Position numbers and translations under genes: made by a program. A DNA stretch of 64,000 nt from Kolteria novifilia (GTDB taxonomy: Bacteria > Planctomycetota > Planctomycetia > Kolteriales > Kolteriaceae): assembly GCA_007748055.1 (NCBI GenBank), contig CP036279.1, forward strand, positions 2,480,001 to 2,544,000, in the 5' to 3' direction. Positions 52,264 through 60,944 of the stretch are shown here, piece after piece. Numbering within the stretch: position 1 is the first letter of the stretch; the number at the start of each line of letters is the position of its first letter. A model generated the notes under the pieces. The model was not told the origin of the DNA. It searched no databases and saw only the letters and a list, made by a program, of their open reading frames with translations.

Positions 52264-54201
52264 TCATGAGTCTCCTTCGGCTTGGCGTCGCTGCTCGTCG
52301 GTGTTGTCGTCGAGGAGGTGGGGATGGTAGTCCGAACGTTCGCTTCCCGGTACCAACCGGGGGGAGGCCGCGTCCATCACCTCCTTGAGCTCCTCGGCGT
52401 CGAGCACTTCCTTTTCCAGGACCCGTGCGGAGAGTTTCTCGAGCGCGTCGCGATGCTCAGTTAGGATATCGCGCACGAAGGTCGCGGCCGTATCGACGAT
52501 CCGCTTCACCTCCTCGTCGATCTCGCGGGCGGTCACTTCGCTGAACTCCCGAGCATAACTTTGCGACCCGGGGCCAAGAAAGGGCGAATCCTCGTCGCTG
52601 AACGCGATCCGTCCCACCCGCGGACTCATGCCGTAGAGCTGAACCATCTGTCGTGCGATCTGCGTGAGTTGTTGAAGGTCGTTCTGGGCGCCCGTGGAGA
52701 CGTCCGGGAAGACGATCTCTTCGGCGATCATTCCGCCGAGCAGCGTGCAGATCCGGTTCTCGAGTTGCGTCTGCGTCGCCAGGTAGCGATCGTCGAGTGG
52801 TCGCTGGAGCGTGTAGCCGAGCGCTCCGAAGCCGCGTGGAATGATCGAAATCTTGTGCACCGGGTCGGCGCCGGGGATCAGGTACGCGACGATCGCGTGG
52901 CCGCATTCGTGGTAGGCGATGCGTCGCTTCTCCTCGGGCATCATGACGCGTTGCTTGCGCATCAGGCCGGCGACACCGCGCTCGATCGCCTCCTCGAAGT
53001 GAGTCCGCTGAACCCGCGTGCTGCCTTCACGCGCCGCCAGCAGGGCCGACTCGTTGACGAGATTGGCCAGATCCGCGCCGACGAATCCCGGAGTCAACGC
53101 GGCGATCGCGCGCATGTCGAGGTCGTCGTCGATCTTCACGTGGCGAGCGTGAACCTTCAGGATCGCCTCGCGACCGTTGATGTCGGGACGGTCGACGACG
53201 ACGTGGCGATCGAATCGTCCGGGTCGCATCAGGGCCGGATCGAGCGTCTCGGGGCGGTTGGTCGCCGCCATGATGATGACGCCTCGATTGGAGTCGAAGC
53301 CGTCAATTTCGACGAGAAGCTGGTTGAGCGTCTGCTCGCGTTCCTCGTGACCGCCGGTCCAGCCGGAGGAGCGTGTCTTGCCGAGCGCGTCGAGCTCATC
53401 GACGAAGATGATGCACGGAGCGCGCTGCTGGGCCTGCCCGAAGAGGTCGCGAACCCGGGCCGCCCCGACGCCGACGAACATCTCGACGAAGTCCGAACCG
53501 CTCAGGCTGAAGAAGGAGACGCCGGCTTCCCCGGCGACCGCGCGAGCGAGGAGGGTCTTGCCGGTGCCCGGCATTCCCACCAAAAGGACGCCGCGCGGGA
53601 TGCGCCCACCCATCGCTTGGTACTTCTCCGGGGTCCGTAGAAAGTCGACCACTTCGCGCAGTTCCTCGACCGCCTCGTCAATGCCCGCGACGTCGTCGAA
53701 GGAGACATCGACGTCCTCCTGAGCGTAGAGTTTGGCGCGACTTCTGCCGAAGGTCATCGCCGAGCTGCCGCCGAGTCGTCGGATGAGCAGAAAGTACAGC
53801 AGCACGACGATCGCGACGGTGGGGAGAAACCAGAGAAAGACGGTCCGCAGCGGGTTGGGTTCCTCGGTCGAGCTGTACTTGACGTCGTGAGCGTCGAGCA
53901 GGGGGAGTAGGCCGTCGTCCTCTTCGATGCTGCCGCGGGCGGTGCGAAACTCCCGATCCTCCTCCGGCTCTTTGGACTGGGTCGGTTTGAGCACGCCGTT
54001 GATCTCGGAGGGCCCGATCGTCACTTCCTCGACCTTGCCGTCGGAGACGAGTTTACGGAACTCGCTGTAGTCGACGGTCTTCGGGCGGGAGACGCTGATG
54101 ATCAACTGGATCGAGACGATGATGAATCCAATCGCCAAGAGCGGCCCGATCCAGTTCGGCCAGCTTCCCCGAGGGAATCGGTCGCGTCGTCGGTAGTCCA
54201 T
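52264..54201 (-). CDS. ftsH: ATP-dependent zinc metalloprotease FtsH
   Basis: A 645-residue membrane AAA+ protease. The start at 54201 ([20 protein letters not shown]) is chosen; the frame upstream is not conserved. Two membrane helices lie at about 17-36 and 119-140 with a small periplasmic domain between. Walker A is GMPGTGKT (209-216; Met for the usual Pro). Walker B is [12 protein letters not shown], the second region of homology [20 protein letters not shown], and the zinc site H431-E-C-G-H435 (usual HEAGH). The peptidase ends with an acidic tail. It degrades misassembled membrane and unstable cytoplasmic proteins, including LpxC in other bacteria. Confidence 0.95.
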   Translation of the reverse strand: MDYRRRDRFPRGSWPNWIGPLLAIGFIIVSIQLIISVSRPKTVDYSEFRKLVSDGKVEEVTIGPSEINGVLKPTQSKEPEEDREFRTARGSIEEDDGLLPLLDAHDVKYSSTEEPNPLRTVFLWFLPTVAIVVLLYFLLIRRLGGSSAMTFGRSRAKLYAQEDVDVSFDDVAGIDEAVEELREVVDFLRTPEKYQAMGGRIPRGVLLVGMPGTGKTLLARAVAGEAGVSFFSLSGSDFVEMFVGVGAARVRDLFGQAQQRAPCIIFVDELDALGKTRSSGWTGGHEEREQTLNQLLVEIDGFDSNRGVIIMAATNRPETLDPALMRPGRFDRHVVVDRPDINGREAILKVHARHVKIDDDLDMRAIAALTPGFVGADLANLVNESALLAAREGSTRVQRTHFEEAIERGVAGLMRKQRVMMPEEKRRIAYHECGHAIVAYLIPGADPVHKISIIPRGFGALGYTLQRPLDDRYLATQTQLENRICTLLGGMIAEEIVFPDVSTGAQNDLQQLTQIARQMVQLYGMSPRVGRIAFSDEDSPFLGPGSQSYAREFSEVTAREIDEEVKRIVDTAATFVRDILTEHRDALEKLSARVLEKEVLDAEELKEVMDAASPRLVPGSERSDYHPHLLDDNTDEQRRQAEGDS

Positions 54202-54591
54202 GGAATCCTTCGCTCGTGGAATTGCTGATGGTCGATGGGGAGTGACGAAAGAGACCCTTCGACGCCGTCGGAAAACTCGTCGGCGTGTGGCCGTGGGAAC
54301 GCTCCTCCCGCCATCTCGGAACTCGGGAGCATCCTCCCTCTGAGTCTCGCTCGTTTCAGCCCCACATGCAAGTTGGTTCGTCGAACTCCGGACCCCGCCG
54401 CCTCGTACAACCGAACTGGCGGTTCGTCGCCGGCTTGGTACGATACGTCGAAGGGAATGGGGATGGGATGATGCACGCTCGATTGCCCAGCACTCCGTTC
54501 CTCGGGACTTGAAGAGGATCGACTCCGCTTGCTGGAGACCTGCCAGAGACGAGCCAGGACGACTCCCTCTTGTTTCATGGAGGTTTGATCG
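54202..54591. other. intergenic region, divergent promoters expected
   Basis: It separates ftsH (minus) from a redoxin gene (plus). No gene or repeat was recognised; the frames present are antisense or short. Confidence 0.45.
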
Positions 54592-55212
54592 ATGCATTCC
54601 CAAATGGGGCCAGCCAAATCGTTCTCGCGCGTCGCGCTGTGGGCGTTGTCGCTGCCGCTCGCCTTTGTCCTGATCGCCCACGCCGCCGTCACACCGCTCG
54701 GACCGGGCACCGCGGCACCGACGTGGAAGGAATTGCCCGGCATCGATGGCGCCAAGCATTCCCTCGCCGATTTGGACGACGCGAAGGTCGTCGTCGTCGC
54801 GTTCACGTGCAACACCTGCCCCTTTGCCCAGTCCTACGAGGAACGCTTTTCGACATTCGCCAAGAAGTACGCCGATCGGGGTGTCGAGTTCGTGGCGATC
54901 AATTGCAACCTCGACGAGGACGACTTGTTGCCGGCAATGAAGGAACGCGCGAAGGCGCAGGGCTTCGCCTTCCCCTATTTGCACGATGCGAGCCAATCGG
55001 TCGGCAGGGCCTTTGGAGCGAAGGTGACTCCGCATCTCTACGTGCTCGACAAGGATCGTAAGATCGCTTACGTCGGGTCGTTTGACGATGCCCGCAAGCC
55101 GGAGCGAGTGACCAAAGAGTATGTCGTCGACGCCGTCGAGGCGTTGTTGTCAGGCAAGGAGGTGCCGGTCGCCAAGACCCGTGCCACTGGCTGTTCCATT
55201 CGTTATGAGTGA
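54592..55212 (+). CDS. exported thioredoxin-fold (AhpC/TSA-like) protein
   Basis: A 206-residue protein with an N-terminal hydrophobic leader (VALWALSLPLAFVLIAHAAV). The fold is evident from LGPGTAAPTWKELPGIDGAK and VVVVAFTCNTCPFAQSYEE with redox pair Cys73-x-x-Cys76. NCNLDEDDLLPAMKERAKAQ, FGAKVTPHLYVLDKDRKIAY with cis-Pro in VTP, and YVGSFDDARKPE follow. This is the CNTCPF subgroup of redoxins widespread in planctomycetes. It could reduce peroxides or act in thiol exchange outside the cytoplasm. It is followed nine bases later by a second exported thioredoxin-like gene. Confidence 0.88.
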   Translation: MHSQMGPAKSFSRVALWALSLPLAFVLIAHAAVTPLGPGTAAPTWKELPGIDGAKHSLADLDDAKVVVVAFTCNTCPFAQSYEERFSTFAKKYADRGVEFVAINCNLDEDDLLPAMKERAKAQGFAFPYLHDASQSVGRAFGAKVTPHLYVLDKDRKIAYVGSFDDARKPERVTKEYVVDAVEALLSGKEVPVAKTRATGCSIRYE

Positions 55213-55220
55213 GATCACTG

Positions 55221-55949
55221 ATGATCAGAAACGTTCGAATCCTCATTTCCGGGCTGGTGCTCCTTTCACTTTCCGCATGTGGAAAGAGTGAGCCGGCCGC
55301 TCAAAAGCCGAACGAGGCTGGGACCGTGAAGGCTCCGGCGAAGGACGAGGCGGTCGCCCCCAAGAAGGAAGAGAAGGCGTCTTCGATCCCCGCGGCCGAT
55401 CGACCGACGCTCGCGCCGCCGGCGCCCGTCGCGACGACGAAGATGCCCCCCGGAGATGCCTCGAAGACCGCGCCTCCCGCGACCAAACCCAAAGCGACCG
55501 ACTCCAGCGCGGAGAAGGGAAAGGCCGCGTCCAAGCCGGCGGACGTTGTGCTCCAAGTCGTCAACGAGAAGGAGTTCGACCAGTTCCTCGCCTCCCACAA
55601 GGGCAAGTACGTGGTCATCGATGCGTGGGCGCTGTGGTGCATCCAGTGTCGGCAGAAGTTTCCCAAGTACATGGAGTTGGCGAACAAGAAGGCGGGCGAG
55701 AAACTGGTCTTCGTGACCGCCAACTTTGACGACACCGATCAACAAGAGGAAGCGCAGGAGTTCCTGGCGGAGCAGGAGAGCGAACTTAAGAACCTCCTCA
55801 TCGATGCCTCGATCGCAAAGGTTCAGGAAAAGTTCAAATTCGAGGGGCTGCCGCAGTACCTGATCATCGGCCCCGACGGCGAGGTCGTCTTTCGCACCTC
55901 CGAGATCGAGAACGTCGCCCCGAAGCTCGACGGTTTCGGCGTCAATTGA
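55221..55949 (+). CDS. thioredoxin-domain lipoprotein
   Basis: A 242-residue lipoprotein. ATG at 55221 begins a lipobox leader (ISGLVLLSLSAC, Cys20). About 90 residues of low-complexity Ala/Pro/Lys linker follow (KAPAKDEAVAPKKEEKASSI, then PPAPVATTKMPPGD). The thioredoxin domain starts at about residue 108: YVVIDAWALWCIQCRQKF with Cys140-x-x-Cys143, then KLVFVTANFDDTDQ and the cis-Pro in KFKFEGLPQYLIIGPDG. It is probably tethered to a membrane facing the periplasm. The reading frame follows the redoxin gene directly, so the pair likely forms one unit. Confidence 0.87.
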   Translation: MIRNVRILISGLVLLSLSACGKSEPAAQKPNEAGTVKAPAKDEAVAPKKEEKASSIPAADRPTLAPPAPVATTKMPPGDASKTAPPATKPKATDSSAEKGKAASKPADVVLQVVNEKEFDQFLASHKGKYVVIDAWALWCIQCRQKFPKYMELANKKAGEKLVFVTANFDDTDQQEEAQEFLAEQESELKNLLIDASIAKVQEKFKFEGLPQYLIIGPDGEVVFRTSEIENVAPKLDGFGVN

Positions 55950-55985
55950 ACGTCGTCCGACGACGTTGAGATGTCAGCACCTACG

Positions 55986-56129
55986 TCAGGTATGCCTCAC
56001 CTCTCCTTGGGGAGAGGTCGGCGAGCGAAAGCGAGACGGGTGAGGGAGATTAAACGCCCGGACCTGCAAGGAATTTGGTCGGAAGAAAGCCCCCTCACCC
56101 CTAACCCCTCTCCCACGGGGAGAGGGGAA
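55986..56129. repeat. 144-bp direct repeat, copy 1
   Basis: It matches 56280-56423 at all but two positions (AAT versus CGT near 56071). It contains CCTCTCC-TTGG-GGAGAGG and CCCCTCTCCCACGGGGAGAG hairpins. Confidence 0.8.
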
Positions 56130-56189
56130 TCAAAGGCTCTCCTCCCACGGGGAGAGGGAATCAAAGGCTCTCCTCCCACGGGGAGAGGG
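56128..56189. repeat. 31-bp tandem repeat, two units
   Basis: AATCAAAGGCTCTCCTCCCA followed by CGGGGAGAGGG is repeated twice in line, each with a CTCTCC/GGAGAG stem. Confidence 0.7.
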
Positions 56190-56226
56190 GAACAATAGGC
56201 TCTGACGGGTCGACAGACCAAGTAGG

Positions 56227-56244
56227 TCAGGGCATTGCCTGACA
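56227..56244. repeat. GTCAGGC hairpin repeat, copy 3
   Basis: GTCAGG...CCTGAC stem with a GCATTG centre, of the same kind as 14985-15002 and 34618-34635. Confidence 0.45.
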
Positions 56245-56279
56245 CGGCTCGGTTGCAGTGGGCCATCAAGGTCTACGGG

Positions 56280-56423
56280 TCAGGTATGCCTCACCTCTCC
56301 TTGGGGAGAGGTCGGCGAGCGAAAGCGAGACGGGTGAGGGAGATTAAACGCCCGGACCTGCAAGGCGTTTGGTCGGAAGAAAGCCCCCTCACCCCTAACC
56401 CCTCTCCCACGGGGAGAGGGGAA
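56280..56423. repeat. 144-bp direct repeat, copy 2
   Basis: Second copy of 55986-56129, 294 bases further on in the same orientation, ending just before ychF. Confidence 0.8.
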
Positions 56424-56482
56424 CTTCGGTTCAACGTCGTTCCGCAACGGGCCAACGGCCCGTTCAATGGGGGACTTGGAGC

Positions 56483-57523
56483 CTACACGTTGAAGCGGAA
56501 GTTGATGATGTCGCCGTCGGCGACGATGTATTCCTTGCCTTCGAGACGCTGTAGGCCCTTGGCCTTGACCTCCTTCATCGACCCGCACTCGACCAAGTCG
56601 GCGTAGTTGCAGAGTTCGGCCCGGATGAAACCGCGGGCGATGTCGCTGTGGATCTTGCCGGCCGCGTCGACCGCGGTGGTGCCTCGGTCGATCGTCCAGG
56701 CTTTGCACTCGTCCTCGCCGACGGTGAAGAAGGAAATCAGCCCGAGGATGTCGTAGGCCGCGCGAATCAGCTTGTCCTTGGCGAGTTCCGTCACGCCCAG
56801 CTCTTCCATGAAGGTCGCGCGCTCCTCGCCATCGAGCTCGGCGAGATCGAGTTCCAGCTTGGCCGCGACGCCGGTCGGACCGTTACACAGATCCTTCAAG
56901 CCGTCCAACGGCGGTTCGCCGATCGTGTCCTCGGAGCAGTTGAGGACCACGATCTCGGGCTTGAGCGAGAAGAGCTGGAAACCGCGGATGATCTTTCCGG
57001 TCTCCTCGGAGAACTCCATGCCGGCGATCGATTGTCCCGACTCGAGCCTCTCGGCGACCGCCTTGAGTTCCTCGATCTCCTTGTCGTCGCGTTCGCGATC
57101 GGCGGCCGATTTGGGGCGTTTGCCCTGGGCTTCGAGTTTGGTGAGTCGGTTGGTGACGACCTCAAGGTCGGCGAAGAGGAGTTCGTCGCGGAACGATTCG
57201 AGCTGCGCGGCCGGCTCCTTCGGGTCGGAAAAACCGTTGAGGACCGCGAGCAGCCCGTCGGCGCCGCGAAGCGTGGCGATCCGCTGGGGATTGTCGGCCT
57301 TCTGGCCAGGGATCAGCCCGGGGGTGTCGATGAACTCGACGGTCGCGGGCGTGGTCTTCTTCGGCTTGAACATCCCGGTGAGAAAATCGAGGCGATCATC
57401 GCCGACCTTGGCGATGCCGATTTGTCCTTTGAGGGCCGCCGCGGGGTCGGGGGCGACTCCGGTCAGGGCTTGAAAGAGGGTCGATTTACCACTCTGTGAG
57501 TAACCGACGATGCCGACGCGCAT
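56483..57523 (-). CDS. ychF: ribosome-binding ATPase YchF (Obg family)
   Basis: A 346-residue P-loop protein. G1 is GYSQSGKSTLFQALTG (residues about 7-22), G3 is FIDTPGLIPGQ and the nucleotide-base motif reads VVLNCSED (N-x-x-E, the adenine-preferring form that marks YchF over GTPases). A coiled-coil insertion (LTKLEAQGKRPKSAADRERD) and a TGS-like C-terminal domain (GLISFFTVGEDECKAWTIDR, DIARGFIRAELCNYADLVEC, GKEYIVADGDIINFRFNV) follow. Related proteins bind ribosomes and respond to oxidative stress. Start at ATG 57523. Confidence 0.93.
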   Translation of the reverse strand: MRVGIVGYSQSGKSTLFQALTGVAPDPAAALKGQIGIAKVGDDRLDFLTGMFKPKKTTPATVEFIDTPGLIPGQKADNPQRIATLRGADGLLAVLNGFSDPKEPAAQLESFRDELLFADLEVVTNRLTKLEAQGKRPKSAADRERDDKEIEELKAVAERLESGQSIAGMEFSEETGKIIRGFQLFSLKPEIVVLNCSEDTIGEPPLDGLKDLCNGPTGVAAKLELDLAELDGEERATFMEELGVTELAKDKLIRAAYDILGLISFFTVGEDECKAWTIDRGTTAVDAAGKIHSDIARGFIRAELCNYADLVECGSMKEVKAKGLQRLEGKEYIVADGDIINFRFNV

Positions 57524-57884
57524 GGGAATGACTCCAGCTCATCCAAGGAAGCCGACGTTTGTGGGAGGTCTCGACTGACGCCGCGGACGAACACCAAGTC
57601 GGTGCGGCCCTTCGGGTTGCATCCAGCGACTTCCACGATTGCCGCGTCGGGGGATTCCTTTCGTGAGGATCCGTCGCTCGTGAGCGAGCGTGGTGGTTGT
57701 GTCTCGCGGCAACGATCGAACCGTGACGCCGCCGGCGAGCGGGCGAGACGATCGACAACCCCGAAGGAAACGTTGCCCAAGCCAACGTTGTAAAGCCGAC
57801 CAAACCGGCCGTCAACGTCCCCTGCGCGAAGCGGCGGCAGCCTATAAGATAAACCTCATCACCGTTTCTGAATTCGGAGCCTCC
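57524..57884. other. intergenic region, divergent promoters expected
   Basis: It lies between ychF (minus) and a membrane protein (plus). Frames present have no family resemblance and no repeat was seen. Confidence 0.4.
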
Positions 57885-58427
57885 ATGAACCACGTGATTT
57901 TGGTGCTTGGCGCGACCAATTTCCTGCTCGTCGCCATCACCGCCTTCCTCGGGCTGTTGAGCCAGCCGCCGGTCGACGCGAACCATCTCGGCGATGGAGC
58001 GTTTCTCTATCATTTGCCGCTCGGCATCTTCACCGCGCTCTTCACGATGCTGGTCAATTGCCTGGTGATGACGTACTTTCTCGGGACCAATCGTTGGGTG
58101 CGGGAGACCGCCGAGGCTTACGCGCTCGATCCTCGTTTCACCATGCGGAGTCGTTCCTGCCGAACGCGTTCGATGATGGTGATCGTGCCGAGCATTCTGC
58201 TGGTCGTGGCGACGATCGCGACCGGAGCGGGGACGCACACCAAGGTCTGGCCCCTCTGGCTCCACTGGGTCGCCCCGGCCGTGACCTATTTGTTCGTTTT
58301 CTACGCCTACTTCGTCGAGTATTTCGCGGTCGAGGAGCACATCCAGTTGACCGACGAGGTGATGGTGGAAGTCGACCGCATCCGCGCCGAGCGTGGCCAA
58401 CCCGCACTTTCGGCCGTCGAGGAGTAG
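57885..58427 (+). CDS. four-helix membrane protein of unknown function
   Basis: A 180-residue protein with about four hydrophobic helices: ILVLGATNFLLVAITAFLGL, LGIFTALFTMLVNCLVMTYF, SMMVIVPSILLVVATIATG, and WVAPAVTYLFVFYAYFVEYF. It ends in a charged tail (EEHIQLTDEVMVEVDRIRAE). The long upstream frame extension is rejected because the hydrophobic protein begins at MNHVILVLG. No family was recognised. The next gene starts four bases after the stop, so the two may be co-transcribed. Confidence 0.78.
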   Translation: MNHVILVLGATNFLLVAITAFLGLLSQPPVDANHLGDGAFLYHLPLGIFTALFTMLVNCLVMTYFLGTNRWVRETAEAYALDPRFTMRSRSCRTRSMMVIVPSILLVVATIATGAGTHTKVWPLWLHWVAPAVTYLFVFYAYFVEYFAVEEHIQLTDEVMVEVDRIRAERGQPALSAVEE

Positions 58428-58431
58428 GACG

Positions 58432-59355
58432 GTGTTGCTCCTCGCGCTGCTGGTGCTCTTGGCCGAGGAAGCCCTCGGGCCGGGCGATCATCGATTCGAC
58501 GTCAGCGTCGATGGCCGCAAGCGGTTCGCGCTGGTTCATGTCCCGCCGCAAGCGAAGAAGGGCCAGCCGCTGCCGCTGGTCCTGGCCTTTCACGGCGCCG
58601 CGACCAACGCCCACATCATGGCGAACCTGACGGAGTTCAACGCGAAGGCGGACAAGGAAGGATTCATTGTCGCCTACCCCAACGGCACGGGACGGACGCC
58701 GTGGGTCGGCACCTGGAACGCGGGCCGCTGCTGCGGTCATGCATCGAAGGAAGGGATCGACGACGTCGGGTTCGTCGAGACGCTGCTCGATCGGCTCGCC
58801 CAGCGCGTGAGCGTCGACCCTCGCAGGATCTACGCGACGGGAATCTCCAACGGGGCGATGATGTCCTACCGCTTGGCGTGCGAACTCCCCGAGCGGATCG
58901 CCGCGATCGCCCCCGTTTCCGGTCCGATCGTGACGGACGAGTGTCCGCCCGGTAGGCCGGTGCCGGTGATGCACTTCCACGGGACCAAGGACCACTTCGC
59001 TCCCTACGACGTCTCGAAGAACAAGCTCTCGCGGCTCGCGGGACTGCGGTCGGTGGACGACACGATCGCGCTTTGGGTCGAGCGCAACGATTGCGAGCGA
59101 AAACCGACCGAGACGAAGCTCCCCGATCGCGTCGACGACGGAACCCGAGTCACCCGCTTCATCTACGTCCCGAAGAAGGGCGATGGAGACGTGATTCTCT
59201 ATCGCATCGAAGGTGGCGGGCACTCGTGGCCCGGCGGGACGCGCGACGCGAAGATCCTCGGCAAGACCTCGCGGGAGATCTCCGCCAACGACCTCATGTG
59301 GGCGTTCTTCAAGGGTCATCCCTTGCCGAAACAAAGTACAGGCAAGGACGGCTAG
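58432..59355 (+). CDS. exported PHB-depolymerase/feruloyl-esterase-like hydrolase
   Basis: A 307-residue protein read from GTG at 58432, which has GAGGAG upstream; the leader is MLLLALLVLLAEEALG. Features of the PhaZ/LpqC esterase family are HRFDVSVDGRKRFALVHVPP, the oxyanion region VLAFHGAATNAH and NGTGRTPWVGTWNAGRCCGH. The nucleophile Ser is in YATGISNGAMMSYRLACELP (G-x-S-x-G). PVMHFHGTKDHFAPYD gives the acid and EGGGHSWPGGTRD the His. Members cleave ester bonds of polyhydroxybutyrate, ferulate or acetylated sugars. The substrate is not readable. It ends overlapping the SLOG-family gene by four bases. Confidence 0.87.
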   Translation: MLLLALLVLLAEEALGPGDHRFDVSVDGRKRFALVHVPPQAKKGQPLPLVLAFHGAATNAHIMANLTEFNAKADKEGFIVAYPNGTGRTPWVGTWNAGRCCGHASKEGIDDVGFVETLLDRLAQRVSVDPRRIYATGISNGAMMSYRLACELPERIAAIAPVSGPIVTDECPPGRPVPVMHFHGTKDHFAPYDVSKNKLSRLAGLRSVDDTIALWVERNDCERKPTETKLPDRVDDGTRVTRFIYVPKKGDGDVILYRIEGGGHSWPGGTRDAKILGKTSREISANDLMWAFFKGHPLPKQSTGKDG

Positions 59356-59816
59356 ACGACTCGTGCCAGGAGCCCCACCAGAAAGGCTTCCGCGCGGACT
59401 TGCAGACTTTCGCCTTCGACCTCGCTCTCGCGGGGACCGGCGACGTTGAGGACCTCGATCGACGACTCGGCAAGCCAGGTGGGGAAACGCTCTCCCGCGG
59501 CGGGTTCCTCGAGCGACAACACCAGCAATGGTTTCTCGTGATTTCGGCAGAGCTTGGCGGTCAGCGCCGTCCCGCCCGACAGTTCGCCTGGTGCGACGAT
59601 GAGCGTCCCGTCGCTGTCGACCACGTTCCGCTCGGTCCGCACCGCGTAGTCCCGGGAATCGGCTTCGACCAGTTCGTAGCGGCTCGGCACGGTGCCGTCT
59701 TCCGCCCGGCGTCCCTTGGGACACCAACCGCCGTGGGCGATGTTCAGAGCGATCGCGGCCTCGAGGGCGGCTCGATCGACGCCCGTCTGCCCACCACTGA
59801 CGATCTTGCGAAGCAT
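59352..59816 (-). CDS. SLOG-superfamily putative molybdenum-carrier (YpsA-type) protein
   Basis: A 154-residue Rossmann-like protein. The nucleotide-binding motif is IVSGGQTGVDRAALEAAIAL (residues about 5-24). GGWCPKGRRAEDGTVPSRYE and VVDSDGTLIVAPGELSGGTA (the second SLOG loop) follow, with PLLVLSLEEPAAGERFPTWL. This corresponds to the family annotated as putative molybdenum carrier. SLOG proteins bind nucleotide-derived ligands. Convergent with the esterase. Confidence 0.88.
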   Translation of the reverse strand: MLRKIVSGGQTGVDRAALEAAIALNIAHGGWCPKGRRAEDGTVPSRYELVEADSRDYAVRTERNVVDSDGTLIVAPGELSGGTALTAKLCRNHEKPLLVLSLEEPAAGERFPTWLAESSIEVLNVAGPRESEVEGESLQVRAEAFLVGLLARVV

Positions 59817-59830
59817 GTCGGAGCCTCAGA

Positions 59831-60070
59831 CCTCGGGAAGTCGACCCTCGGGAAGTCGACCCTCGGGAAGTCGACCCTCGGGAAGTCGACCCTCGGGAAG
59901 TCGACCCTCGGGAAGTCGACCCTCGGGAAGTCGACCCTCGGGAAGTCGACCCTCGGGAAGTCGACCCTCGGGAAGTCGACCCTCGGGAAGTCGACCCTCG
60001 GGAAGTCGACCCTCGGGAAGTCGACCCTCGGGAAGTCGACCCTCGGGAAGTCGACCCTCGGGAAGTCGAC
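59831..60070. repeat. 15-bp minisatellite, 16 identical units
   Basis: The unit CCTCGGGAAGTCGAC repeats 16 times without a single difference over 240 bases, followed by a degenerate 17th copy (TTGGGGAAGTCAGCC) at 60071-60085 that contains the stop codon of the methyltransferase gene. All six frames are open because the unit is 15 long and lacks stops; it is not a gene. Each unit carries a GTCGAC palindrome. Perfect identity suggests recent amplification. Confidence 0.95.
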
Positions 60071-60079
60071 TTGGGGAAG

Positions 60080-60766
60080 TCAGCCGACCCCGGCGCGATC
60101 GCGGCAGAGGCGATGGACCACGGCGGGGGGGATGTTCAGAATGACTTGCTGGCGGCCGACGCCGTAATCTTGCAGGAATCGGCCCAGTCGTTCCGCCACC
60201 GACCGCTGATGGTCGCGTTTCGTCGATCCGACGAAGGGGGACGAGAGCGTTCGGATCCACAGGTACTCGAAGAAACGAAAGGTCCCCCCTGGCTCGAGGG
60301 CTTCGACGAGCCGCCCGACCAGGGTCTCGACCAGGTCCGGAGGAAAGTTGTTGAACGGGAGCCCACAGACGATCGCGTGGAATCGCTCCTCGGAGGGCAA
60401 GTCCTCGATCGAGCCATGGACGAGGCGGACCTGGTCGCGTTTCGGGCTCCAAGCGGGATCTTCGCGCAGCCGTTCCTCGAGGACGTGGACGAATCGCTGG
60501 TTGATCTCCACCAGAACCAACTCGTCGCCGGGGCGGAGTTGGCGGATCATCTCATCGGTGAAGGCGCCCGTTCCGGGGCCGGCCTCGAGAAGTCGCGCTC
60601 GCGGCGGCAGGTCGGCGTCGAGCTTGGCGATCGACCGCGCCAAGTAGCGGCTGCTGGGCAACACCGCTCCGGTGGTGGCGAAACTGTCGCGAAACTCCCG
60701 CAGAAAAGTCCGCCATTGCCCGAGGGCCCGACGGCGGACGGGCGAGGCTGGTCGTTGAGCGTGCAA
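60080..60766 (-). CDS. phospholipid N-methyltransferase-like protein
   Basis: A 228-residue class I methyltransferase of the group annotated as phospholipid (phosphatidylethanolamine) N-methyltransferase. The N-terminus FREFRDSFATTGAVLPSSRY and LARSIAKLDADLPPRARLLE are typical. Motif I is LLEAGPGTGAFTDEMIRQL, the strand-2 acidic end VLVEINQRFVHVLEERL and the motif IV segment VCGLPFNNFPPDLV. No membrane helix is obvious. It may methylate phosphatidylethanolamine to phosphatidylcholine. The stop codon lies inside the degenerate last repeat unit of the adjoining minisatellite. Confidence 0.85.
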   Translation of the reverse strand: MHAQRPASPVRRRALGQWRTFLREFRDSFATTGAVLPSSRYLARSIAKLDADLPPRARLLEAGPGTGAFTDEMIRQLRPGDELVLVEINQRFVHVLEERLREDPAWSPKRDQVRLVHGSIEDLPSEERFHAIVCGLPFNNFPPDLVETLVGRLVEALEPGGTFRFFEYLWIRTLSSPFVGSTKRDHQRSVAERLGRFLQDYGVGRQQVILNIPPAVVHRLCRDRAGVG

Positions 60767-60944
60767 AACTGATCTTTTCCTGTTTTGGCGATTGGCGCTA
60801 AATGCCCCTGCGAGACTAGTCCCCCAGTGCGCAGTCTACCCTGACTGGCATGGTTCGACTAGTCCGACCGACCACGGGGATACGGATGGGGAGCCGAAGG
60901 AAAGGCTCCACGGGACCAACGAGAGCAAGAGGAGACGGAATTCC

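Larger units (their letters stand above)
55950..56482. other. intergenic region of direct and tandem repeats
   Basis: It lies between convergent lipoprotein and ychF genes. It holds two 144-base direct copies, a 31-base tandem pair and a GTCAGGC-type hairpin. No gene was found. Confidence 0.6.

Noticed and set aside
54202-55035. 278-residue N-terminal extension of FtsH
   Set aside because: FtsH normally begins just before the first membrane helix, as at 54201. The extension crosses the redoxin gene on the other strand.
59826-60452. Long repeat proteins such as (LGKST)n, (SGSRP)n or (PEGRL)n read through the minisatellite
   Set aside because: All six frames are open only because of the 15-base unit. 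There is no ribosome site, and the flanking parts of these frames are antisense or out of frame with real genes.
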